In this document: positions 11,401 to 23,400 of the stretch, piece after piece | How the letters are laid out: every line of letters begins with the position of its first letter | Position numbering within the stretch: position 1 is the stretch's first letter | Assembly (NCBI GenBank): GCA_032622095.1 | Contig: CP136065.1 | Location: forward strand, 206,316,151-206,380,150 | Reading direction: 5' to 3' | Origin: Siphonodentalium dalli | Taxonomy: Eukaryota; Mollusca; Scaphopoda; Gadilida; Siphonodentaliidae | DNA: 64,000 nt | Notes under the pieces: model-generated | What the model was told of the DNA's origin: nothing | Databases searched by the model: none | The model's input: the letters and a program-made list of their open reading frames with translations, nothing else | Made by a program: the position numbers and the translations under genes

Positions 11401-14400
11401 CCTATATAATTGACTCCTTAACCACATCAGAATTATGGGTAATTGTTCATAATTTTGTCGGAAATATGGCTTGTGAGAGCTTTCCGATGAATGGCAACAA
11501 GCCATATTTCCAACTAAATCCTGAAAAATTACCCATAATTATGCTGTGGTTAAGGAGTCGATTATTTAGGGCATTACTATATGTCATAATGTCAGACTTC
11601 TTCAACAGTGTTGTGTTTGATTATTTAGCCAGTTACGATCAATTCATTTTCAATCCAAGCCCATATGTTTCACGTAGCTACCGCAACTCGACCCTGTATC
11701 CAAGCATGGTTATAATGTGCCTGACATTTGCAGAATGAGGTTCCCAGATGATGAATTTAATGATGCTACCCCACACACCAAATTCACCCTCTTGGGGAGC
11801 TCATTCTTCACTGTTTGTTCAGTTTTATAATCACCAAATTACATAATAGAGGTGACTAATGGGTGAACATCAACAATTTTAAAACTTCAACTTCAATTTG
11901 ATCCCAGTTCTCCCATAGCAGCTAAGGCCTGAGCAGAATGGAGTCCCCAGAGGGTGAGTTTTGTGACGCCAGCCCACTGTGTGGGATATCATCACTAAGT
12001 TCACATCTGGGGACCTCATTCTGCTAATGTCAGACACACTATATCCATACTTACCTATATCTCTGATGCTCTTGTTTTTTCCAAAATATTATACTGAATT
12101 TTATATTGAATATAAGTATTCTATATGAAAGAGAAATTCAGCCCTGTCAAAGAAAACACTGGGCCTTTTATCAAGCATCGGAATGCAATGTCTGCATATA
12201 TATAGTTCATTTAGGAGCTGGAGCTCTATTTGTGGCTTTAGCATCGTTTTTATCCCCCGCCAAATTGAAAATTTGCGGGGGATATAGGAATGGGTTCCGT
12301 ACGTCTGTCCGTCTGTCGCACCGTCTGTCCGTCCGTCTGTCCCAAATTTGTAAGAGTCATAACTTGAACAAATGTCAACGGATTTGAAAGATTTGTGGTA
12401 TATGAGTTCACCTGACCATTACCTAGAATTAGTTCGCAAGCCAGGTCCGACCGGTTATTTTTACCGGAGTTATTGGACTTTGTTTATTATTTTTGTCGAA
12501 TTTACCAAATAGCAAATAGACGACGTCACAGGGCTCATTTCCACAAATCTCAACGGATTTCAAAGATATTTGGTATATGAGTTTACTTGACCAGTATCTA
12601 GAACGAGTTCGCAAACCAGGTCCGGCCAGATATTTTACGCGGACTTATTGGACTTTGTTTATTTTTTTGTGTGCAAATGGACGACGTCACAGGGCTCATT
12701 TCCACAAATGTCAACGGATTTCAAAGATATTTGGTATATGAGTTTACTTGACCAGTATCTAGAACGAGTTCGCAAACCAGGTCCGGCCGGATATTTTAAG
12801 CGGACTTATTGGACTTTGTTTATTTTTTTGTGGGCAAATGGACGACGTCACAGGGCTCATTTCCACAAATGTCAACGGATTTAAAAGATTTTTGGTATAT
12901 GATTTCACATGACCAGTATCTAGAACGAGTTCGCAAACCAGGGCCGGCCGGATATTTTCAGCAGAGTTATTGGACTTTGTTTATTGGTATATTCATTCCC
13001 ATGACCATTACTAAAATGAGTTCGCAAGCCAGGCTTTTTGACAAAATCCCATCCTCTTGTTTAGCACATACTGAGAACGCAAACATTATTGAGAATGCAC
13101 TTCCCCAACTGCACATTACGGCGGGGGATACCGCCGTCTGCGACTGCTTGTTGTGTTTGATATTCCATTTCAGCAAACTCTAATTTCACTAAGTTAGCGA
13201 GGGAGCTAGGCAATAGCATCGCAGTTTCTGATTGGATGGGAGAACACTGAGAGATTCCAGGTGTGTCTTTCTATCTTAGCGACATTTGATGTGTGTTATT
13301 AGATTCACCATATGCGGCAGCATTGACTCACCTGTGATATGAAATTTGCATGGTTAGCTGTGGTTGGTGGTATTGCCCTTGTCCCTTATCCATTTGCAAT
13401 CTCCATATTGGTTGGACAATGATAATGTGTCATAACGCCCTATTGTCAGGGGTAATAATATGTATATTGTGTCTTGGAGCATGTTGGTGAATTTATTGCC
13501 ATATAGAACTAATTAATAATTATTACATGTACATGTATATGCAATTTTTTATTTCTGTATTCCAGGTGAATTCCACTGCACCGTTTGCTGAGCAAGCAGA
13601 AGTGACTGTCAACACCAATTTCTTCTCAACGCTTAATGCATGCAACATCTTATTTCCCATTCTTCGACCACATGCGAGGTAATCTACTAGAATGACTGTA
13701 TTTTCAATATGATCCTATTTTCAGTTCTGTTATTCAAACTATATTACTAAGTCACAGAGATATGACAATTGATACAAGTACTTTAGATATTCTACAGTTA
13801 CATTTTCAATGTGATCAGATTTTGCCTGTATTCTTGAGTCCAACGTTTTTATTTCATGTAATCTATGTACATTAAAGGTGCATAATCCGAATTAACGCTC
13901 GCAAATTACTATTTCCTTGGCTTCGGGGTCAAAAATATTTGTTTCGAGTTGAGGAACCCACCCATCAAAGTTCAGAGTGATCAGATATCGATTTTTGAAA
14001 TCTGTTATTTTTCACCACCTATAATTTTTAGTGGCCCAGTAGCAGTTCTAAAATCAAGTGGATTTTTTGCATCAGATATTTGAGAAACCGTCAAAATTTC
14101 ATTGAACAAAATATTGATAAATAATAGGTTTTGTGCAAGTTTATACTATAGTTGACTGTGGTTAGCATTATTTTTGGGCTATTAATCAATTCTGATTACT
14201 GGAGCGGCATTCAAAAAACGTTACTGTTGTTGGAATCTGATGATATGGGGACCATCAAATTGTATTGAGTACCTTTAACATGCCCTGTCCGATTTGACAC
14301 CATAAAACCATGGTTAGCCACCACCTGTACGTTTTCTCTGCCAGAAAATATGTCGGACTGCTTTCAGTTGAGCCACATGACCTGGAAGGCCATGCACTTT

Positions 14401-17400
14401 TATCCCTCCAATTTGGCCATTCCAATATATTTACACTCACAGATGCATTCGTACTGTGGAACATGAATGCAGGACGTTGGTTGGTCGATATTACGTCACA
14501 TGACATCGCGTGCTGACCCCATCTTGCATCCATTTTTGTGTAGATGCAACTTGCACCGAGCCACGATAAATACGTTGGAAATGGGCACTTAAAACTCGTT
14601 TAATCTGCCAGTTGACTCGGTTGAGTGTAAATATAAGTAATGGATGTTGATTTTTTTGCGTTCCATAGCGTATGGATGCAAGTTGGTCTGACATTTTAAT
14701 GTGTGGAACGCAAAATGTCAGACCAACTTGCATCCATACTCTATGGAACGCAAGCAAATCAACATCCATTTCTTAAATGGAATCCCTATGGGATGCTAGG
14801 ATGTGAGGGGCATTAAGAAGAATTTCTTCATTCCTATACGGAATCCCTATGGGATGCCAGGATGTGAGGGGTATTAAGAAGAATTTCTTCATTTCAATAT
14901 GGAATCCCTATGGGATGCTAGGATGTGAGGGGTATTAAGAATAATTTCTTCATTACTATATGGAATCCCTATGGGATGCTAGGATGTGAGGGGTATTAAG
15001 AAGAATTTCTTCATTTCAATATGGAATCCCTATGGGATGCTAGGATGTGAGGGGTATTAAGATGAATTTCTTCATTACTATATGGAATCCCTATGGGATG
15101 CTAGGATGTGAGGGGTATTAAGATGAATTTCTTCTATCTGACAAGTCATTACAAAGACTCTACTGCTTAAAGGTGTCCTGTCCTATTTAAAACCATAAAA
15201 CCACCATCTGTATATATTATATACCCAAAAAATAATTAGATCAGACCCAGTATTGGCCCAGGATTTATCAACTCCCACATAGCTCTCTGGTTTAGACTAT
15301 CAATGCAGTGTTCAAGTGACATACCTGGCACAGTCACCTAATTTTATAGAGTTAAAATTGTTAACCCTGGTCATCAATTTTATGCTTTTGTATATTTTTC
15401 ATGTAATCATTCTCCCATTATATCCATTTCACTTGTATGGATTTTTGTAGTTAAAATGAACCCTTAATTCTCAACATTCCTGATACTTAGTAGAAATACC
15501 TTTTATCTGATATATCTCATTTTATTAAGATTGGTAAATTTGTAAATATGTAAATTTGGTATGTGAGTTTCTCAGCCCAAAATACAGATAGAGTTCGAAT
15601 TTTGGTTTGATCCATATTTTTTAAATGGAGTTATGGCTTATGGATTTTCGCTTCCGAAATGATAATAGCTGATCACTATCGCCAAGGTACGTGTATGGGT
15701 TAAACATCTGCCGATCGTGATCGGCCTCTCGTTGGTTGGAACCTGTGTTCTGTTGTAACTATTACAGTAATGCCCTAAATAATCGACTCCTTAACCACAG
15801 CAGAATTATGGGTAACTTTTCCGGATTTAGTCCGAAATATGGCTTGTTGCCATTCATCGGAAAGCTCTCAGTGAGATGTTTTCAAATATTGTATGTGGAT
15901 GACCCACATGAACATACAGGTCAAGTTCAAATTTGGTTTTGTCCACCTATTGTTACCAGAGTTATGGCCCTTGTCGAATTAGAATTTTCTGATTATTTTA
16001 GTTGCCGGGTGATAATTTCATAGACTTCAAATTTACTGATTATTCTGGTGTTTAATCAAATAAAACTAGGTGTGTCAGCAACATAAAGAGTAATGTTGGT
16101 GGTGAAGTTTGATTAATTGGTTCCTAAAATATATTATATATGCGAGGCTCCTTATGGGAAACTCGCGTATACATGTATAAGAGAATGCATTGGCACATGA
16201 TCTTTAATGCTGCACCAGTTGTCATAGCTATAGCTAATAGGCTGTTATTATAGGCATCCTGTTTATTGGCCCCTGAAAAATAGGAAATTTCCAGCTTTGA
16301 AACTTCTTGATGCAGTGTCGAACAAAAACCAAGAATATATTTGTCCCCTAAATAGTTTTTTCTGGGGACTATATAAATCACTGGTGTTCGTCATTCCATC
16401 TGTACATCCATCCCAAAAAATGATTTCTGGATGATAACTTTAGTTATATAAACCTGATTGTTTTCAAATATTGTATGTGGATTACCCACATGAAAATACA
16501 GGTCATGTTCAAATTTGGGTTTGTCCACCTATTGTAACCAGAGTTATGGCCCTTGTCGAATTAAAATTTTCTGATTATTTTGGTTTCCGGGTGATAATTT
16601 CATAGACTTCAATTTACTGATTATTCTGGTGTCTAATCAAATAAAACTACATGTAGGTGTGTCAGCAACATAAAGAGTAATGTTGGAGGCGAAGTTTGAT
16701 TAAATGGTTGTTCCTAAAACAATTTTCATTTCTAAAAAAGCCACCTTATTCTGGGGACATGTGGACTAGCAGCCTTTTATCAATCCTGTCTTATAACGGT
16801 TGATTTCTGTTTCAGAGTTGTCCATGTATCGAGTAGAGGGACACAGATGACATATCATAAATGTGGTGATGCAGTGAAGGCCAAATACAATAATTCCGAC
16901 CTGACTATGGATTCTCTAATCGGACACATGAATCAATTCATCAGGTGTGTTTTACAGCTAATTTCTGTGGGGATATTTGTTTTGTTTCAGAGCTGTCAAT
17001 GTATCAAGTATTTCGGGACAGATGGCATTTGGTGAATGTGGTGATGCGGTGAAAGCGAAATTCATTAATCATAATCTGACCATGGATGTTCTGGTAGGAC
17101 ACATGAATCAGTTTATTAGGTTTGTCTTTATACTGTATGTTGGGTGATTCTCCAGGTGTTATACTGACATTCAAGCACACTTATATTATTATGGAAGTTT
17201 TTGCAATGTAGTGTGTTCTATCAAATCTGTTACCCTCATACTACAACCAAAAATTATACCAGCTAGACAAACAAGTTTTTGAAGTCTGTACAAATAAGTG
17301 TGGTGTTGTATTGGACATGATTTTGGACCTCCACAAAGAGTTGTGAAATTTAAATTGTATTTAGTATCAAGGTTATCCACCATCCCTTATAAAAAACACT

Positions 17401-20400
17401 CTGGTATTCTGTGGTATTCTACCTGGGTGACTGGAACCAGGTAATTTTGCTCTGGTTAAATCCATCTAGTGAATGGTCCCACACATCTATTTTACTCTAG
17501 TAAAATGTTCCCACCCATGTATTTCACCAAGGTATTGTACCTCGATATTAGAGTAAATTACCACGGTAGTACCGAGGTGTGCTTGCAGAAGCTTTAACCT
17601 TTTGAGATAACAGATTGGAGGCTATATGAATCACACATGTGATTACATAAGGTGTTAAAGTGATGTGAAACACTCGGTAGGGTGATCAAATAGAAATTGA
17701 GAATTATCTTGTTCAAAGTAGTAATTTTTACAAATAGTATATCCAAATTGACAACACACACCATCATTCTTATATATGAATTAAATGCAGTGACTCTCGA
17801 TGGCGAAATCATTTTCGTTAGCTTATCGCCGATAGATGCGTCCCGAATCGAGTAGTAAATATTTACAATTTTACTCTAGTAAAATGTTCCCATATGATAT
17901 AGCGTAGTTCTGACGATATTTTCTGTGGAGTGGAACGGTCGATTTACTGAAATTTTTCGCCGATGTTAGTAGAATGATACATTCCTCCAGTAGTCATAGC
18001 GCCTGCATACTATCTTATCAGTTTCCATCACCCGAATAAGTACATAATATGTCTTTAAACTCTTCTGGAGTTAACCTACTTATTTATAAAAATATTTTTG
18101 TCCCATTATATTAATTTTTGAGAATAGTTCTTTTCCCACTGATTAACGAACAAAATATGATTTTATTCTCACAAAAGACACAGAAAACACCTCAGCTGAG
18201 AAACGTGCTATTGTGAAATAGAGTTATCTCTCATATCTATGTAAAATTACTCTGGTAAGGCCAGGTAAACCATGGTTAACATGACTATTCTGGTAAAATA
18301 TGGTACAGTCAGCTAGACAATGATAACACGGGTAAAAGCCATGTAAAGTCCATGTAAAAAGGATATACCCTTGTAAATTCCAAGTAAAGGCATGATGTGT
18401 GCCTCTTACATTATACTCTGGTAAATCCTGCTGTTTACCATTACATACAAAACATTAACCAACATGGGAGCCTATGTACCAGCAATTTTGAGATTGGTTG
18501 GACTCCACCTTTCAACCATGCAGAGTTGTTTCCGTTTAATAATACAAACATTTAAAGAGCGTCTTTTAACCCTTTCATGATAGGAGCTGCACTTGTCTTG
18601 TGCAGCATTAAAGATCCTGTGCCATTGCATTCTCTTATATATACGAATCTCCCATAGACAGCCTCGCATATTTAAGAGAATGCACTGGCTTACAAGATCA
18701 ATGTAAATATTGTTAGACCAATTTATTCTCTTATATATGTGAAGCACCCTATGGGTGACTCGCATATATAACAGATTGCACAGTGTTTTCACAAAAAAAA
18801 TCAGGAAAGGGTTAAAGAGTATTATTCCAGAAGAAGTGATTTACTACAGTACGTTCTGATTTACATCAGTTTTATCTACATGTATGTATGTCCTGTTTCA
18901 CAAGCATTTTACAAGAGTACAGTGGGTACACCATGCCTTTACTTGCATGGAATTTACAAGGGTATGTCTTTTTTACATGGGTGTACATGGTTTTTACTAG
19001 AGTTTATCATTTTTAATCTGACTTAACCATGCCTTTACTTGGAATTTACATGGGTATGTCCTTTTTACATGGTTTTTACGTTGCTTTTTACCAGAGTGTA
19101 TCATTGTTAACCTGACTTTACCATGATTTACATGGAATTTACAAGGGTATGCAAATTTTACATGGCATTTATATATGTGGCTTTCAGCCCTCATAATTGG
19201 CTACGGCAATCGGCAATGCCGAAGCCATTTGCTGAAGCAAACTGGGCCACGGTAAAGGGTTGCCGTAGCAGATTGCCGAAGCCAAACAATCTGAATTAAA
19301 AGGGCTGGGCTTTTACCAGAGTATATCATTGTAAACCTGACTTAGCCATGCTTTTACTTGGAATTTACAAGGGTATGTATTTTTACATGGGTTTTTACAT
19401 GACTTTTACCAGAGTATATCATGAAACCTGACGTTACTTTTACCAGAGTGTTTTTATTGTAAACCTGACTTTACCACATTTTACCCGAGTATAGAGCCTA
19501 GTAAACCATGGATTACCGGGCTATTACCAGACGTTTTTTTTATAAGGTATGAGTGCTTTCAATGGTGGGTACAGACAGAGGTGTTATTCTTATATTGTTC
19601 TAGACTTGTCCTTGTTTTTTATCTGAAAATGTATTATCAGCCAGGTGTTAATATATCTCAATATCCCAATTTCATTCATATTTGGTATATGAACTTTCAC
19701 AACAATATATCTATCACGTTCGAAGACCAGGTTTTTTTTTTTTTTCCTGGCTTATGACCCTTAGTTTGTCGATTGTTTTTAGCAATTTTATTACTGTCAG
19801 TGCGATAACCTGAACAAGTGTCAACCAATTTAATTCATATTTAGTTGAACTTAACCACAATTCAGAAACTTCTCTGTGCGTACTACAATGTAGAGCCAAA
19901 AATTGTGGTATAAAACTGACTTTTGCCTTATAGTACTGTGATTTGGTATAATATAGTTATTTTGTTATCCACCCACCCAAATGACCCATGCATGGCCAAC
20001 ATTGAAAACTCGCTGCCTGGTCCAGCACCCCTCATGAGACACGAACACACCACAGTGCACTCCGCGGTATATTTGTCTCGTTGACAATTTCAACACCTCC
20101 ATGTTTACACCCCAGCTCACTTCTGCTACATTATATTGGTTATTCCAAGGAGTTTTCAGCTGAAAGTCACAGTGAGTTGGCAAGATATCCGCCTATACGT
20201 ACATGTCTTAGAAGATACAACACTGTGATAATTTAGTTAGAATTAATGAGCGTTTTATCATGTGCACTGACATTTCGTTGACAGTACCTGGCTAGTTAAC
20301 GGGATATCTACATACCCTCTGCCATCTACACATATTTGATGGCCTATACATACATGTATGTGAAAAGGGTCTCCCGACTGGGCATTAAAAAATTTGGTTT

Positions 20401-23400
20401 CTACATTAAAATTAGATTCGTCCAATACTAAACAGATAAAATCATTGCATCTTAGTCAGGAGGTTGGTGATTTTTTTTATTTAAATAAATTTTGTTTCTA
20501 AATCTTATCAAAATATGTAATCTGCACTTTTTCTGTTAAATGAAGGTTATAAAAGGTACTAATTATTATATCTAAGGCTGATTTTTAATCAGAATTCTAT
20601 GATTGTATACAAACCAAGCATTCAAAAATCATTGATTTAAATCAAGATTTTATAAGTCAAAGATTTTTTTCCAAAAAAGCATTGATTTATAAATAAATTT
20701 TTTTTTAAATGATGATAAAATGCAAAGAACTGCAATAACTAACAAGTTTTGTGTAAGTATACATGACTACTGACAAATTTACTTAAATCAGGAAATTTTG
20801 AGTTGGGACCTCTACTTACAGTGAAGTACATTATTAAGAAACAGATAATAACTAAGAAATATATTCCCTGCATTATTTTTCGATTTTATAAGGTTCCTTG
20901 TCAAAACTTCAAAAAGTTCCAAGGGTTTGTACTGGTGGAATATGATCTCTATGGCATTAGCCAGAGTACAGATTCATGGCATGATCTAACACGACTACTT
21001 GAGTATTATTATATGATATGAAAATCGATACTCCATCCATAATCTACGATACTCCATCCATAATCTATTCTGATTTATTTGTTGCACATAGTGAAGCAAA
21101 AGCTGGTACTGCAGAAAAAAATGGATGGGCAACAACGGGCTATGGCATGTCAAAAATTGGTGTTACATGCATGACCATTATACAAGGCAAAGATATCTGT
21201 AAAGACTCAAGAGAAGACATCTTAATCAACTGTGTATGTATGATGTGTATGGACAAACTGTATCACTTATAGTCTCATGCTTTATTAACTGTGTATGTAT
21301 GATGTGTATGGACAAACTGTATCACTTATAGGCTCATGCTTTATTAACTGTGTATGTATGATGTGTATGGACAAGCTGTGTCACACAGTCTCATTCTTTA
21401 TTAACTGTGTATGTATGATGTGTATGGACAAGCTGTGTCGCACAGTCTCATTCTTTATTAACTGTGTATGCATGATGTGCAGGGACACATTATCATGCTT
21501 TATTAACTGTGTATGTATGATGTGCAGGGACACATTATCATGCTTTATTAACTGTGTATGTATGATGTGCAGGGACACATTATCATGCTTTATTAACTGT
21601 GTAAGCATGATGTGCAGGGACACATTATCATGCTTTATTACTTCTTTGTGTAGGGCTTGTAATTTGGGGTGAAGGTAACAGTTATGTTGACCTGTTATCA
21701 GGTCCCCTCAAGTTCTCATGGTGATCCATGTTTGGTACTTATATAGAATCCTATATTACATGTAATAATTTTGATATATATTGGCATTATCAGTAAGGTT
21801 TTGATAAATTTCCAACAGTCGGAGATTTTGAAGTACGAGTTGTAATTTAGTTTGGTCCAGTTGGGAGGTAATGGGCAATGATCTATTGGGGGAGGGGAGG
21901 GTGTGCATTAGAAATTTCAAGTTGGACACCCCATATCCCCGCCAAACGTTCAACGAAGACCCTCTTCTACATGTGTCCCTGTTTAGAACTACTTGTTTTA
22001 AAGTGATTTGACAAGTACTGACTATTGTGGTCTTCAGAATCTCAGTCTTCTCTGTCTTTACAGTCTGGTGAGCGACACCACAATCATTGACTGTCTTGTT
22101 TACCTGAAATTCTTTCTCAAACTCATGCTGGACTGTTGTTTTGAAGGTGCAATCTGAACTCTGTTGGTCCATGTAAAGTGTGCTTAAATTTTGTCTGTTT
22201 ATTGTTTTCGGATATGTGCACAATGAGGCGACCGTGATGGGCGAGTCCATTGTTCCTGTGGTGGGTGAGTCCATTGTCGCCGTGGTTGGAATTCTCACAA
22301 TTGTGCATAATTTTTGTGTCAAAGTTGTTGATATAGTGTTACTTGTCTGTCATATATAATATACATTCCAGTGGTGTGTAAATTGGTTACCACCTTCAGT
22401 CGGAATCATTCATGGAAGGAAATGACCTGCCTCGAATGGGCAACAACCTCCCCCCCCCCCCCGCCCTTGGGTTGACTCGATTGTACCGTCCGCTCTCAGC
22501 AGGCCATTCCCTCCCATGAATGACTCCAACCTCATGTGTTAACCAATACATAAACCACTACCCACCATCTACCATTGAGCCTTATGACATATAAATTATT
22601 TATTAGTGTTAATCCTCTTTAATGTTTTATTACATTTGGTGGCACATTGTTTGATAGTGCATTTCTGTGAGTACATTTGTTACCCATTAAGCTGTATCAC
22701 CTAATCAATTAACATATTATCAATATTTATCTGGTTTGAGGGATATCCAATGTGCCGTTCAGATAGTAGAATTGTCATTTCAATAAGACATTAGATTTCT
22801 TCATGCACATTAACACTTCCATGACTGGAGAGCTTCCTGAAATTTGGGTAAAACCCTATACCAATGCATTCTCTTATATATGCGAGTCTTCCATAGGGAG
22901 TCTCGCATATATAAGAGAATACATTGGCCTAACAATATTTACCTTGACCTTGTTAGCCTATGCATTCTCTAATATATGCGAGGCTCACATATATAATGAC
23001 ACACAGATTTGTCTGTTAATGTTATCACACTTGTTTGTCATGTCACAAGGTATTATATCGAATAATGCATGGGTCGTACCCTCACATCACAGCAAACTTG
23101 TGTGACACATCAGACCCTGTCCACACACCAGTAACTCCTTATCTACTACACATATAAATCAGATGGTGTTATTTTACAGTGCTGTCCAGGCTATGTATCT
23201 ACCGATATGAGCAGCCTTAAGGGTCACAAGACTATTGAAGAAGGTAGGCACCATAATCATTTAATTTCTTATCTCAACTTGATAAAGTCAAGTTTGAGCT
23301 ATTGCCATGGGTTGTCATCCGTCCATGCATTAAGTGGTATTTTGTATGATAAACCATTCATTAAGTGGTATTTTGTATGATAAACCATCATTAAGTGGTA

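Larger units (their letters stand above)
17383..19546. mobile_element. 2.2-kb element built of CTCTGGTAAA-like repeats (intron 5)
   Basis: The ends are inverted: CCTTATAAAAAACACTCTGG at the left and, read backwards, CCTTATAAAAAAAACGTCTGG at the right. Much of the interior repeats TTTACCAGAGT, TTTACATGG and GGAATTTACAAGGGTATG in both orientations at about 70-80 bp. Unrelated DNA is nested at about 18500-18800 and 19195-19310. No transposase. Confidence 0.65.

Noticed and set aside
21295-21672. 125-codon repetitive ORF on the + strand
   Set aside because: It is the translation of the tandem array made from the exon 6 donor; unit lengths divisible by three keep it open by chance.
21756-22322. 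188-codon ORF on the - strand, the longest in the window
   Set aside because: It covers a dispersed repeat (family D) shared with 40180 and 43960, where no matching protein is kept, and has no recognisable domain.
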